DNA of 64,000 nt from Pseudomonas lactucae (GCF_016937615.1 NZ_JAFHKI010000002.1:1-64000); one strand, 5' to 3'; shown: positions 1-9,984, counted from the stretch's first letter. Notes: a model not told the origin generated them from the letters alone. Numbers and translations: made by a program.

Positions 1-1
1 C

Positions 2-799
2 TTGGCCAAGAGGGATGTGGACGGTGTCAGCGTGGGTGAGGCACTGAATGCGATTGGCTATGCGGGACGCGTCCCGTCAGTGGGCATAAAGTCGGTGCGT
101 ATTTCGAAGCGCATATCGAACAAGGGCCGATTCTTGAGGATGAGAGAAAAACCATCGGCGTGGTGCTCGGCGCCCTCGGGCAAAAATGGTTCGACCTGAA
201 ACTGCGCGGCGTTGAAGCCCATGCGACCGACGCCGATGCACTTGCGCAAGGACGCCCTGGTAGGCGCGGCGGCGGTGGTTGCGGCAGTGAATGCGGCGGC
301 GTTGGGGCATCAGCCCCATGCGTGCGGCACGGTCGGTTGCCTGCAGGCGTACCCCGGTTCACGCAATGTGATTCCCGGTGAGGTGCGTATGACCCTGGAT
401 TTCCGTCACCTGGAACCGGCGCGGTTGGATTCGATGATCGCCCAGGTGCGCAAGGTGATCGACGACACCTGTGCCAAGCATGGGTTGAGCTTCGAGATGG
501 AACCCACCGCCGATTTCCCGCCGCTTTACTTCGACAAAGGCTGCGTGGACGCCGTGCGGAATGCGGCGAATGGCTTGGGCTTGTCGAACATGGACATCGT
601 CAGCGGGGCGGGGCACGACGCGATCTTCGTCGCCGAGCTGGGCCCGGCGGGGATGATTTTCGTGCCGTGTGAAGGCGGCATCAGCCATAACGAAATCGAG
701 AATGCCAACCCGGATGACCTGGCGGCGGGGTGCGCGGTGTTGTTGCGTGCCATGGTTGCCGCTTCTGCTGCAATCGCCAGCGGCAAGCTCGCGGCCTGA
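2..799 (+). CDS. M20 hydantoinase/carbamoylase-family amidohydrolase, 3' part, frameshifted
   Basis: Only the C-terminal part is inside the window. The protein resembles N-carbamoyl-L-amino-acid hydrolase/allantoate amidohydrolase enzymes, metal-dependent amidases that release ammonia and CO2 from N-carbamoyl substrates. Recognisable blocks in order are EAHIEQGP (metal-ligand Glu region), a dimerisation-domain stretch with PTPMHLRKDA, and SGAGHDA followed by FVPCEGGISHNE near the C-terminus. The reading frame breaks twice. Near 76 one G appears lost from a CCGG context; near 225 two bases appear lost between GCG and ACC. Joining the three frames gives a continuous family-like protein. These breaks match the indel pattern elsewhere in the window, so error is more likely than decay. 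The exact substrate cannot be told from this part. Confidence 0.75.
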
Positions 800-813
800 A
801 ATGCGGGAAAAAA

Positions 814-897
814 GTGTGGGAGGAGGCTTGCCTCCGATGGCAGTGTGTCAGTCAGCTCATATCCAGCTGACACACCATCGGGAGCAAGCCCCCACAT
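814..897. repeat. REPIN (inverted pair of REP elements)
   Basis: Two REP palindromes face each other. The left one begins GTGTGGGAGGAGGCTTGCC and runs into GATGG and GTGTCAG; the right one is its near-complement ending AAGCCCCCACA. Together they form a long imperfect hairpin between the amidohydrolase stop and the RAYT gene end. The same core recurs at 1464-1563 and 53599-53677. In fluorescent pseudomonads such pairs are mobilised by RAYT proteins, and one is encoded next door. Confidence 0.85.
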
Positions 898-913
898 TGA
901 CTGCTCGTTGGCG

Positions 914-1372
914 TTAGATCCAGATTGCATCCCACAATGGATAGTCGCCAATCTTCTTTACCAATCCTGCTCGCAATGGATTGGCCACCACATACCGAGC
1001 CATCTTCACCAAATCATCTTCCTTGCGCAGTGCTCGATCATGAAAGCTCTCTTGCCAAAGCCGGCCCTTGCGACCGCTCGCGCCGTTGACGGCCCGCGTG
1101 CTTTTGGATTTCACCTGCCGCATCAGATCCGCCAGCGAGCCTTTGCGTAGTTCGATGAGCCAATGAAAATGGTCCGGCATGATCACCCATGCCAGGGACT
1201 TCGCCAGCCCTTGGTACTGGGCGAGACGAAATTGCCAGACCACGAGGCGACCGAGGTGGAAGTCGTTGAATATGGGGATGCGTTCGTGGGTGTTGGTGGT
1301 AATGAGGTAGATGCGGTTTGGTTCGCTGAAGCGACCGATGCGCAGGCGGTGAGAAGCGGGTAGGTCAGGCAT
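914..1372 (-). CDS. REP-associated tyrosine transposase (RAYT)
   Basis: This 152-residue protein belongs to the Y1/IS200-like HuH transposase family, in the REP-associated branch. The HuH motif is in VIMPDHFHWLIE (residues about 64-75). Downstream is the VKSKSTRAVN helix, then GRLWQESFHDRALR and a conserved YVVANPLRAGLV block typical of RAYTs; the catalytic Tyr is probably in that last block. Its length is normal for a compact RAYT. The gene lies alone between two REPINs (814-897 and 1464-1563), the arrangement expected when the enzyme and its substrate repeats are maintained together. RAYTs are usually single-copy and do not behave as selfish insertion sequences. No terminal repeats other than the REPs are visible. 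Confidence 0.9.
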   Translation of the reverse strand: MPDLPASHRLRIGRFSEPNRIYLITTNTHERIPIFNDFHLGRLVVWQFRLAQYQGLAKSLAWVIMPDHFHWLIELRKGSLADLMRQVKSKSTRAVNGASGRKGRLWQESFHDRALRKEDDLVKMARYVVANPLRAGLVKKIGDYPLWDAIWI

Positions 1373-1463
1373 TCCTTGGCCTCTTTTTTGGGGGTTTCAA
1401 GAGGCTAGGTTGGAGGGCAAGGGATTGATCGGCAGGCTTTTGGCAGGATGTGTCTGGAAGGGC

Positions 1464-1563
1464 GCAATCGGGGGCAAGCCCCCTCCCACATTGGATCTAC
1501 GGCATTCATACAATGTGTGTCTGGCGCAGGACAGTGTGGGAGGGGGCTTGCCCCCGATTGCGG
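1464..1563. repeat. REPIN upstream of the RAYT gene
   Basis: An inverted pair: the left REP contains ATCGGGGGCAAGCCCCCTCC and the right REP its complement GGAGGGGGCTTGCCCCCGAT, separated by about 45 bases. The repeat sits between the RAYT start and the end of the efflux operon. Each half is itself a stem with a GCTTGC/GCAAGC tip. It may also act as a terminator for the efflux operon ending at 1572. Confidence 0.85.
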
Positions 1564-1571
1564 TGGGTCAG

Positions 1572-3011
1572 CTACGGAGCCATCGGGTCGGCGCCAGGCT
1601 GCCAACCGCCGCCCAGGGCTGTGACCAAGCCCACACTCGCCTGCAACTGCCGCGTCTGCACCGCCTGCAATGTCCTCTGCGCCTGCAATGCCGCCGTCTG
1701 CGCCGTCACCACGTCCAGGTAGCTCACCGCGCCCGCCTGATAGCTGTTCATTGCCAATGCCTGGGTGTGCTGCGCCGCATCCGCCGCTGCTTGCTCGTCC
1801 TGTGCTTGCTGCTGCAAATCGCGCAGTTGCGCCAGGTTGTCTTCCACCTCGCGCACGGCCTTCAACACCTGGCTGCGGTACTGCGCCGACGCTTCTTCAA
1901 ACTCGGCCCTGGCCTGGCGTTCATTGGCGCTCAGGCGCCCGCCGTCGAAGATCGGCAGATTCATCAGCGGCCCCAGCGCCCAGTACCGATTGCCGGCGGA
2001 CAGCAGATTGCCCACGCCCTGCGTCTGCCCGCCGATCAAGCCGGTCAAGCTGAAATCCGGGAACCATGCGGCCTTGGCCACGCCGATCGTGGCGTTGGCG
2101 GCAAACACGCGTCGCTCCGCCGCTGCGATATCCGGGCGACGTTGCAGCAGCTGGCTTGGCAGTTGTGAAGGGATTCCCGGCAACGCCATCAACCCCTGGC
2201 TTGGCGGCAATGAAAAATCACTGGCCGCCACGCCCACCAACTCGCCGATAGCGTGTTCGGTGAGGTTGCGTTGCCCCTGCACTTCATCCAGCTGCGCCTT
2301 GGCTTCGGCCAGTTGATTTTGTGCACGGGTCAGGTCCAGTTCCGACGCGATCTGGCCCTCGTACCGACTACGGGTCAGTTGCAACGCCTGGCTGAAATCC
2401 TCCAGCGAACGGCTCAGGATTCGGCTCTGCGCATCCAACCCATTGAGCTGCACATACAAACTCGCCAATTGGTGTTGCAGGCTCAAGCGCGCCACCGCCA
2501 GGTCATCGGCGCTCGCTTGCGCCTGGGCATCGCCGGCCGCCACCTGGTTGCGGATTTTGCCCCACAGGTCCAGGTCGTAACTCAACGAAAAACCGGCGCT
2601 GTTGCTGTTGTATACCGACGGCTGGGTGCTGCCGCGCAATGGCCGCGAGTCCGATTGGCGCTGGCGCAGTGGCTGCGCGCTGGCGGTGATTTGCGGGAAC
2701 AACCCAGCATGCAGCTGGCTGGCGTAGGCCTGTGAGGCGTCGAAGTGCGCAAGTGCCGCCGCCAAGTCCGGGTTGGCCTTGAGCAATTGCTGTTGCAGGC
2801 TGTTGAGGCGCGAATCGTTGTAGAGCGTCCACCAGGCGGGCGCCAGTGAGTCGGACGGTTGCGCGCTGTGCCATGGTCCGTCGCTGGTCTGTTCGCGATA
2901 GCTGGCGGGCAGTTCAACCGACGGTGCTGTATAGGCCGGCGCCATCGAGCAGCCTTGCAGCGCCAGCAGCACTAGCGCCGCGAGAGGTTTAAGCCTTGGG
3001 CGCATGCGCAC
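1572..3011 (-). CDS. RND efflux outer-membrane factor, NodT/OprM family lipoprotein
   Basis: The 479-residue protein is a TolC-like outer-membrane channel, lipid-anchored. A signal peptide ends in the lipobox LALQGC (Cys about residue 21). Two OEP (outer-membrane efflux protein) repeats follow, each a long helical hairpin plus beta strands, with the conserved GLPSQLLQRRPDIAAAE-type segment (here IPSQLLQRRPDIAAAERR) in the middle and LPIFDGGRL in the second repeat. The start overlaps the end of the adaptor gene by about 20 bases, so the three efflux genes are translated as one unit in the order pump, adaptor, channel. Met at 3011 or 3005 could be the start; both leave the lipobox intact. Substrate range cannot be inferred. 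Confidence 0.92.
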   Translation of the reverse strand: MRMRPRLKPLAALVLLALQGCSMAPAYTAPSVELPASYREQTSDGPWHSAQPSDSLAPAWWTLYNDSRLNSLQQQLLKANPDLAAALAHFDASQAYASQLHAGLFPQITASAQPLRQRQSDSRPLRGSTQPSVYNSNSAGFSLSYDLDLWGKIRNQVAAGDAQAQASADDLAVARLSLQHQLASLYVQLNGLDAQSRILSRSLEDFSQALQLTRSRYEGQIASELDLTRAQNQLAEAKAQLDEVQGQRNLTEHAIGELVGVAASDFSLPPSQGLMALPGIPSQLPSQLLQRRPDIAAAERRVFAANATIGVAKAAWFPDFSLTGLIGGQTQGVGNLLSAGNRYWALGPLMNLPIFDGGRLSANERQARAEFEEASAQYRSQVLKAVREVEDNLAQLRDLQQQAQDEQAAADAAQHTQALAMNSYQAGAVSYLDVVTAQTAALQAQRTLQAVQTRQLQASVGLVTALGGGWQPGADPMAP

Positions 3012-4158
3012 CTCCCGAGGCGTCGGCCAGTTGCACCGGATCGCCTTCGCGCAGGGCGTCGGGCGGGTTGTCGACGATGCGATCGGCGGGTTTCAAACCT
3101 TGGTCGATCACCAGGCGTTCGCCCAGGTCCAGGCCGATGTGTATGGTTTGCAGGTGCACATGATTCTGCGCATCCAACACCGCAACCTGAGTGCCCTGGG
3201 CGCGGAAGATCAAGGCGCTGGCCGGAATGCTCACGCCGTGGGTATCGGCTGGAATCGGCAGGGTGGCTTCGGCGTAATCACCGGGCAGCAACTCACCGCT
3301 GGGGTTGTCGACCACGAACTGCGCGAGCAGGGTGCCGGAGCGGCGGTCGATGGCGGTGGAGTCGCCGATCAGGCGTGCCTTGAAATGCTCCCCGGGGTGT
3401 TCGGGCACGGTCAGCTCGGCTTCCAGGCCGGGGTGGATCACCGCCGCGTAGTTCTGCGGCACCGGCACGTACAGGCGCAACTGGTGGGTGTCGGCAATGT
3501 TGAACAGCTCCGGATCACTGTCGGTATCGGCCTTGATCAACTGACCGATATCGGTGTTGCGCGCGGTGATGGTGCCGGTGAACGGCGCACGAATCGTCTT
3601 GTAGCTTTCCAGTGCCGAGAGCCGCGCGAAGTCGGCCGCGGCGGCTTCGGCGTTGGCTTTGGCGGCTGCGGCGTTGGAGGTTTTTTCATCGGCTTCCTGG
3701 CGCGATACCGAATGGCTGGCCAACAGGTTCTGCCAACGCGTGGCGGTGGTTTGCGCCAGGCGCGCATTGGCCTGTTCCTGCACCAGCCTTGCGTGGGTTT
3801 GCGCAAGCTGTTGGTCCAGGTCCGGGCTGTCGATTTCGGCGAGGATTTGCCCGGCGGTGACCGGGCTGCCGATGTCGACTTTCCAGTCCTTGAGGTAGCC
3901 GCTGACCCGTGCATGAATCGGCGCCTTGCTCCAGGCCTCGAGGTGCGCGGGCAAGCGCAGGGTATCGCCGGCGGCGTTCTGTTTGGGCTGGAACACCATT
4001 ACCTGGGGCACGGCTGCGGTTTCGGTCCAGGCAGTGACGGATTGTTCGTGCAAGGTGCGGGCGTGCAGGCCGTTGGCGACCAGCAGGGCGGCGAGGGTCA
4101 GGCCACCGATACCCAGGAGCATCAGGCGCTTGCGCGAGGGGGTGTGATCAGACGACAT
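2989..4158 (-). CDS. RND efflux periplasmic adaptor (membrane fusion protein)
   Basis: The adaptor links an inner-membrane RND pump to the outer-membrane channel. It is about 389 residues from the Met at 4158, which has a GGAG ribosome site 9 bases upstream; longer in-frame starts lack one. One N-terminal membrane anchor (LMLLGIGGLTLAALLVANG) is followed by a split lipoyl domain (ARVSGYLKDWKVDIGSPV then YKTIRAPFTGTITARNTDIG), an alanine-rich helical hairpin between them, and beta-barrel and membrane-proximal domains. Its start overlaps the pump stop by 11 bases, so the genes are translationally coupled. Sequence features agree with the HlyD/MexA-like family. No local regulator gene is seen. 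Confidence 0.93.
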   Translation of the reverse strand: MSSDHTPSRKRLMLLGIGGLTLAALLVANGLHARTLHEQSVTAWTETAAVPQVMVFQPKQNAAGDTLRLPAHLEAWSKAPIHARVSGYLKDWKVDIGSPVTAGQILAEIDSPDLDQQLAQTHARLVQEQANARLAQTTATRWQNLLASHSVSRQEADEKTSNAAAAKANAEAAAADFARLSALESYKTIRAPFTGTITARNTDIGQLIKADTDSDPELFNIADTHQLRLYVPVPQNYAAVIHPGLEAELTVPEHPGEHFKARLIGDSTAIDRRSGTLLAQFVVDNPSGELLPGDYAEATLPIPADTHGVSIPASALIFRAQGTQVAVLDAQNHVHLQTIHIGLDLGERLVIDQGLKPADRIVDNPPDALREGDPVQLADASGGAHAPKA

Positions 4159-7100
4159 GTGGGGTTTCTCCAACAACTGCGCGAGTAGGGTGACGCCCGT
4201 GGACCAGGCTGAAGACCACGGGAACAAACAATAGGGTGGCGACGGTGGCGAAGATCAGACCACCGATCACCGCACGACCCAGCGGCGCGTTTTGTTCCTC
4301 GGACAAGGCCAGCGGCAACATGCCGATGATCATCGCCAGGGCGGTCATGCACACCGGCCGAAAGCGCGTATAGCCGGCTTCCAGGGCGGCCTTGAGCGCA
4401 TCGCCATGTTCGGCCAGGCGTTCGCGGCAAAAGCTCACCACCAGGATCGAGTTGGCGGTGGCCACGCCCATGCACAGGATCGCGCCGGTCAGGGCAGGCA
4501 CCGACAGCGAGGTGCCGCTGAGGAACAGCATCCATACGATCCCCGCCAGCGCGGCCGGCAATGCGGTGATGATCACGAACGGGTCGACCCACGACTGGAA
4601 GTTGACCACGATCAGCAGGTAGATCAGCACCACCGCGCCGAGCAGGCCCAGGCTCAGGCCGCTGAACGCTTCATGCAGGGCATCGATCTGCCGTGCAGGC
4701 TGATCGTCGCGCCTTTGGGGCGCAGGTGCGCGGTGTCATCCAGCACCTTTTGCACGTCGCGGGCCACGCCGCCGAGGTCGCGGCCTTGCACGTTGGCGTA
4801 CAGGTCCAGGGTCGGTTCGATGTTGTAGTGGGTGACCACCGCCGGGCTTTGTACCCGAGAGATGCTGGCCACACCGCCGAGGATCTGCGATTGGCCATCG
4901 GCGCCGGTGACCGGCAAGGCTTCCAGCGACGGCAGGCTGTCGAGGCGGTATTGCGGGGTGGCGGCGACGATCGAATAGGACACGCCGTTGGCCGGGTTGA
5001 GCCAGAACGTCGGTGCGACCTGGGAGCTGCCGGCCAGCGAGGCCACCATGCTGTTGGTCACGTCACGCTCGGTAATGCCCAGGCCTTCGGCGCGCAGGCG
5101 GTCGACATTCACCTGCAGCGACGGGTAGCCGGTGGACTGCTGGATACGCAGGTCGGCGATGCCCGGTACGTGTTGCAGACGGCGTTCAAGTTCGACGGCG
5201 TACGCACGGTTTTCGGCGTCGTTGCGCCCGGAGATCTTCACGTCCAGCGGGGCCGGTGCGCCGAAATTGAGGATCTGGCTGCTGATGTCGGCGGGCAGGA
5301 ACGCGAAATGGCTGCCGGGGAAACTTTGCGGCAGGGCTTCACGCAGTTTTTTCACATAGTCGGCGGTGGGGGCGTGGTGCTGTTTCAGGGTGACCTGGAT
5401 GTCGCCATCCTGCGGGCCGATAGTCCCGCTGCTGCTGTAGGCCATGTCGATGCCGCTGAGCGGGATACCGATATTGTCGACGATGGTGTCCAACTCGTCG
5501 GCGCGGATGACCTCGCGAATCCGCGCTTCGATGCGGTCGAAAGCGGCGGCGCTTTCTTCGATGCGTGTGCCCAGCGGCAGGCGAACGTGGAGGGCCAGTG
5601 CGCCGGCATCGGTGGCCGGGAAAAAGTCCTGGCCCAGGCTCGGCAGCAACGCGAACGAGGCGAGCACGCAGGCCAGGAAACCGACGATAAAGCGGCGGCG
5701 CTGGCCCAGCGCCAGGGTGAGCAGGCCATGATAGGTATCGCGGATATTCGAGAAATGGCGCTCGAAGCCCTGCTGAAAATTCAGCACCGCTTGCAGCGCG
5801 GAGTTGCGCGGTTTGTTGTGCTGCTCACCCTCATGGTGGTTGATGAATGCATCTTCCGGGTGATGACCTGCGCCTTGCTCGGGTATATGTGGCTTGAGCA
5901 GGAACATCGCCAGCGTCGGCACCAAGGTACGCGAGAGGACGAATGAGCTGGCCATGGCAAAGATCACCGCCAGCGCCATCGGCCGGAACAGGTAACCGGC
6001 GATGCCTTGCAGCAGGAACATCGGCACGAACACGATGCAGATACACAGCAGCGAGACGAACGCCGGGCCGACGATCTGCGCGGCGCCGTCGAGGATCGCG
6101 GTCTTCACCGCCTTGCCTTGTTCCAGATGCCAGTTGATGTTTTCGATGGTCACCGTGGCGTCATCCACCAGGATCCCCACGGCCAACGCCAGCCCACCGA
6201 GCGTCATCACGTTGAGGGTTTGCCCGGTGGCCGCCAGCAGTGCAATGGCTGACAGCACCGCCAGGGGAATCGACGCGGCGATGATCAGGGTGGAGCGCCA
6301 ACTGCCGAGGAACAGCAGGATCATCGCACTGGTCAGCAGCGCGGCGATGATGCCTTCCTGGGCCACGCTGCCGACCGATTGCTTGACGAACACCGAGGCA
6401 TCGCCCAGCAGCGAGGTCTTCAGCGATGGCGGCAGGGTTTCGTCGATGCGCGGCAGCATCTGGCGAATGCCGTCGATGATCGACAGGGTGGAAATGCTGC
6501 CGTTTTTCAACGCCGGCATCAGCACGGCGCGGTGGCCGTCGACGCGCACAATATTGGTTTGTGGCGGTGAGCCGTCACGCACATGGGCCACTTGGCCGAT
6601 CGTGATCAGCGCGCCGTCGACGGTCTTGATCGGCAGGTCGTTGAGTTCATCGATGGCCTTGGGGCTGTTGTTGAGCAGGATCGTATATTCGTTGGGGCCG
6701 AGTTTGGCGGTGCCCACCGGGATGATCTGGTTCTGCAACGCCAGGGCATTGCCCACGTCCTGTGCCGACAAGCCTTTGGCGGCCAGCGCCTGGGGGTCGA
6801 GGTCGAGGGTGATCTGGCGCTGTTTACCGCCCATGGGGGTGGGCATGGCCAGGCCGGGCAGGGCGCTGAGGGGCAGGCGGATGTTGTTTTGCACCAGGTC
6901 GCGGATTTTGGCTTCCGACAGGCTGGGGCTGGAAAACGCCATTTGCAGGATCGGTACCGTGGACGCGCTGTAGTTGAGGATCAGCGGCGGCGTGATGCCC
7001 GGCGGCATCTGTTTGAGCACGGTTTGTGACACAGCGGTCACTTGGGCGTTGGCGGTGCGGATGTCCACGCCGGGCTGGAAGAAGATCTTGACGATGCCCA

Positions 7101-7368
7101 TGCCGGGCAGCGATTGCGATTCGATGTGTTCGATGTCGTTGACGGTAGTGCTCAGGGAGCGTTCGTAGGTGTAGATCACCCGACCGGCCATGGCATCCGG
7201 GGACAGGCCGTTGTACTGCCACACCACGGCGACCACCGGGATGCCGATATCGGGAAAAACGTCAGTGGGGGTACGCAGGGCCGCCATCGGCCCGACGATG
7301 CAGATGAATATAGCCAGCACGATAAACGTGTAAGGCTTTTGCAGTGCGGTCTTTACCAGCCCGAGCAT
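4148..7368 (-). CDS. RND efflux transporter permease, AcrB-like (frameshifted near 4690)
   Basis: This is the proton-driven inner-membrane pump of the tripartite system. Starting at the Met at 7368 (GGAG 8 bases upstream) and restoring one base, it is 1073 residues, normal for the AcrB/HAE family. The first membrane helix is ALQKPYTFIVLAIFICIVGP; DVFPDIGIPVV follows. The helix with GLALAVGILVDDATVTIENI carries the proton-relay Asp pair, and a second set of helices closes the protein. The frame breaks at about 4690: CACGGC-AGATCG is read where CACGGCCAGATCG is expected (one C lost), after which the C-terminal helices (LIYLLIVVNFQSWVDPFV) continue in another frame. The gene is first in the operon with the adaptor and channel. 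I treat the break as a sequence error. Confidence 0.9.
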
Positions 7369-7562
7369 GCGTGATCTCCGGAAAAAGCAGGATTGCAAAC
7401 CCCGGCAGTCTTGACCGACCCACCTAACACGCACCTTTCAGCCAGGTGAAGGAACATTTAGGTCAAGGCTGAAGATCGTTTCATAGGTATTCATTTGTTC
7501 TGCACAGGGCCGCTCGCCAAGCTTGTCGCCCATCGGACACATCGTCTTTTTGGAGCCCTGCC

Positions 7563-7973
7563 ATGTCACTTAAACCCTTGTTGTTGATTCCCGCACTCGG
7601 TGCCGTCCTGCTGCTGTCGGCGTGCGCCGGCCCGATTCCCAAGGCGGACCCGAGCGAAGCCTGGATTGGTTTGAAGGAGGAAGCACCGAACGACCTGATG
7701 GCCGAACGCTTGGATGGCAAGCGCGTGGATGACGGGCGCTTCTTTGAAGTGCCGCCGGGCGATCACCGGTTGGACGTGACGTTGTTTCAGGAGGAACCCG
7801 GTGACGACAACCAGCAGGATTGCCAGGGCCGCGTCGAGTACAAGCATTTCAAGGCGGGTGAGCACTACACCTTGGAAGAATCCAGCCTGGGCACCACCGT
7901 GCGCGCAACCTTGAAGGATGGCCACGGCAAGGAAGTCGCGGCGACGCAGGACTTCAATTGCATGCCTGGCTAG
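7563..7973 (+). CDS. Small conserved lipoprotein of unknown function
   Basis: The 136-residue product has a lipoprotein signal peptide with lipobox LLLSAC (Cys about residue 22), followed by a compact acidic domain. Two further Cys residues (in QQDCQG and FNCMPG) could form a disulfide in the periplasm. A segment reading FFEVPPGDHRLDVTLFQ is typical of small periplasmic beta domains. I do not recognise a named family. It stands alone, divergent from the efflux operon, and its 3' end overlaps the small gene on the opposite strand by 4 bases. Confidence 0.8.
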   Translation: MSLKPLLLIPALGAVLLLSACAGPIPKADPSEAWIGLKEEAPNDLMAERLDGKRVDDGRFFEVPPGDHRLDVTLFQEEPGDDNQQDCQGRVEYKHFKAGEHYTLEESSLGTTVRATLKDGHGKEVAATQDFNCMPG

Positions 7974-8122
7974 GCATGGTGCGCCGTCGCCTTATGCGGC
8001 TTGGCGGATTTGACGTGGGGGTGATGGTGCCGACGGCTGATGCGCAACACCCCCCACAACATGGCGCCGGCGACCGCCAGCCACCCGCAGATCAACATGA
8101 AAATCGTTGTTACAAGGCTCAT
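7970..8122 (-). CDS. Small single-span membrane protein, 50 residues
   Basis: A strong AGGAGG ribosome site lies just before the ATG at 8122, which supports a real gene. The product has one N-terminal membrane helix (about residues 4-27, ending in MLWGVLRI) and a basic, histidine-rich tail with HHHPHV and AKPHKATAHHA. The His-rich tail hints at metal contact but that is speculation. It converges on the lipoprotein gene with a 4-base overlap. No family recognised. Confidence 0.65.
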   Translation of the reverse strand: MSLVTTIFMLICGWLAVAGAMLWGVLRISRRHHHPHVKSAKPHKATAHHA

Positions 8123-8333
8123 TCTGGCCTCCTTTCGCCCCGCACGGGGCACACACAGTCTTCTCAATGGACAGTCTAGCTACCTGACGGTTGCCTGCTA
8201 TTGACCAATGGTCGTGTTCGTCCAACTTGTTTGCTCTATGCCGCACGGTGAACCATGGCTTTGGGCTATACCCGCGTGACGGAGCGTCCTATGATCAGTG
8301 CCCTTACCGGCAGTTGATCAAGAGAGTAAAAAA

Positions 8334-8996
8334 TTGCGGTTACGGTCGAACGTTACAACTTCCCTGTTGCTGGCCTGCACCCTGGGGCTTGCCGCCTGTT
8401 CCGGGCACCCTTCGAAACTGCCCGGCCTGCCTGAACGCGTCGAACTCAACGGTGTGCCGACCTTTCGTAGCGAGGCTTATCAGAGCGGTCCTACGGCTTT
8501 GGCCAGCATGCTGTCGCAACAAGGCATTGTGATGACACCGGGCTTGCTGGATAAACCGCTGCGTTTACCGGGCGGCGAAGCGGACCTGGAGCGCAACATG
8601 CAGGTGCTGGCGCGTGAATACGGGCTGATGGTGTACCCGCTGGATGCCAAACTGACGGCGGTACTGGCGCAAGTGGCGGCGGGTTATCCGGTGATGGCGC
8701 GTCTGGGCGGTGGGCTGTGGTCTGACGCGCGCTACGTGGTCGTGGTGGGTTTCAACCAACAGAAAAGCACGGTGCTGCTGCGCTCGGGCATGGACCGGCG
8801 TTTGTTGATGAGCTTCAGTGACTTTGAATCGAAGTGGGCGAGCGCCGGACACTGGGCGATTCTTACCCAGCGGCCGAGCCAGTTGCCGGCGAATGTGGAT
8901 GCGCAGCGCTGGCGCGAGGCGGCGAATGCGACGGCCCAGGCCGGGCAGGAGCGGGCGGCGGCGCAGGCGCTCAAGGTGCTGGCGGAACATAAGTGA
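8334..8996 (+). CDS. C39-peptidase-like lipoprotein lacking the usual catalytic residues
   Basis: The protein has a lipoprotein signal with lipobox LGLAAC and a papain-like C39 domain. The N-terminal active-site helix reads AYQSGPTALASML where peptidases have a Cys (QCGPTAL), and the His strand reads DARYVVVVGFN where a His (HYVVVVG) is expected. Both catalytic positions are therefore substituted. The C-terminal 40 residues are Ala/Gln-rich and helical. I prefer the TTG at 8334, which follows AAGAGAG and places a basic n-region directly before the hydrophobic stretch; a GTG at 8298 is possible. It is probably an envelope protein using the fold for binding, not cleavage. Function unknown. Confidence 0.75.
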   Translation: MRLRSNVTTSLLLACTLGLAACSGHPSKLPGLPERVELNGVPTFRSEAYQSGPTALASMLSQQGIVMTPGLLDKPLRLPGGEADLERNMQVLAREYGLMVYPLDAKLTAVLAQVAAGYPVMARLGGGLWSDARYVVVVGFNQQKSTVLLRSGMDRRLLMSFSDFESKWASAGHWAILTQRPSQLPANVDAQRWREAANATAQAGQERAAAQALKVLAEHK

Positions 8997-8998
8997 GA

Positions 8999-9025
8999 AT
9001 GGGAGGGAACAAGCTCCCTCCCGCT
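8999..9025. terminator. Inverted repeat between convergent genes
   Basis: GGGAGGGA and TCCCTCCC flank a short ACAAGC loop between the C39-like gene and pbpG, which converge here. There is no strong T tract. It resembles a worn REP half and may serve as a bidirectional terminator. Confidence 0.5.
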
Positions 9026-9060
9026 GACATTGGACCTGTTGGGTTCAATAGATGTGTCGG

Positions 9061-9984
9061 TCAGCGACGAACTTCCGCGGTATTCGGACGGCTTTTAAGG
9101 TTCTTGTCGGCCTTGTAGCGCAATGCCACATCCGGCACCGAACCGCCCTTGCCGGTTTCGACCCAGCTGCGAATACGGCTGGCATCGGCAAAGTGGGTGA
9201 ACTTGCCGAAGGCATCGAGGATCACCAGCGACACCGGGCGGTTACCCATGCTGGTCACCAGCACCAGGCAATGGCCGGCCTGGTTGGTGAAGCCGGTCTT
9301 GGTCAGCTTGATGTCCCAGTTGGCGCGGTTGATCAGGTGATCGGTGTTGGAGAAACCCAGAGTGTAATTGGGCTTGCGGAACGAAACGGTCTTTTCCTTG
9401 GTGGTGCTCAGTTGGCTGAGCATCGGAAACTTGCGTGCATAGGCCAGCAGCTTGCTCAGGTCACGGGCGGTCGACACGTTATGAATCGACAGGCCGGTAG
9501 GTTCGACGTAGTGGGTACTGGTCATGCCCAGGGCCTTGGCCTTGGCGTTCATGGCTGCGATGAACGCTGCGTAGCCGCCTGGATAGTGGTGAGCCAGGCT
9601 CGCGGCGGCGCGGTTTTCCGAGGACATCAGGGCGATCAGCAGCATTTCCTTGCGCGGCATCTGGCTGCCGATTTTCACGCGGGAGAACACACCTTTCATC
9701 TCCGGGGTGTCGGTGATGTTGATGTCGATGTACTCATCCATGTTCTGCTTGGCCTCAAGCACTATAAGGCCGGTCATCAATTTGCTCACCGATGCAATCG
9801 GCACCACCACGTCGGGGTTGCTGGCATAAATGACTTTGTTGGTCTGCAGGTCGACCAGCATGGCGCTGCCGGACGCGATCTGCAGCTTGGAGGGATCACG
9901 CGGCGCCAGGGTGGATTCGGCGGCGTGCGCAAAGGTGCCGGTGAAGGCAAAAAACAGGCTGACAATGGAAAGACGAATTTTCAC
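9061..9984 (-). CDS. pbpG: D-alanyl-D-alanine endopeptidase (penicillin-binding protein 7)
   Basis: This periplasmic serine peptidase cuts DD cross-links in peptidoglycan. The 307-residue protein starts at GTG 9984 with a cleavable signal peptide ending AHA. The S11 motifs are all present: IASVSKLM (SxxK nucleophile and base), SSENRAA (SxN) and TKTGFT (KTG). The length and domain layout fit PBP7/PbpG, not the longer DacA/DacC carboxypeptidases with a C-terminal membrane helix. The gene is monocistronic, with an AT-rich upstream region of about 160 bases holding its promoter. Confidence 0.93.
   Translation of the reverse strand: MKIRLSIVSLFFAFTGTFAHAAESTLAPRDPSKLQIASGSAMLVDLQTNKVIYASNPDVVVPIASVSKLMTGLIVLEAKQNMDEYIDINITDTPEMKGVFSRVKIGSQMPRKEMLLIALMSSENRAAASLAHHYPGGYAAFIAAMNAKAKALGMTSTHYVEPTGLSIHNVSTARDLSKLLAYARKFPMLSQLSTTKEKTVSFRKPNYTLGFSNTDHLINRANWDIKLTKTGFTNQAGHCLVLVTSMGNRPVSLVILDAFGKFTHFADASRIRSWVETGKGGSVPDVALRYKADKNLKSRPNTAEVRR

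Noticed and set aside
814-897. A CRISPR array from the repeated GGAGGGGGCTTGC motifs
   Set aside because: Copies are palindromic, paired and dispersed, without regular spacers or cas genes; they are REP elements.
7970-8297. A second protein on the plus strand over 7958-8179
   Set aside because: It is antisense to the small membrane gene that has an AGGAGG site, and has no ribosome site of its own.
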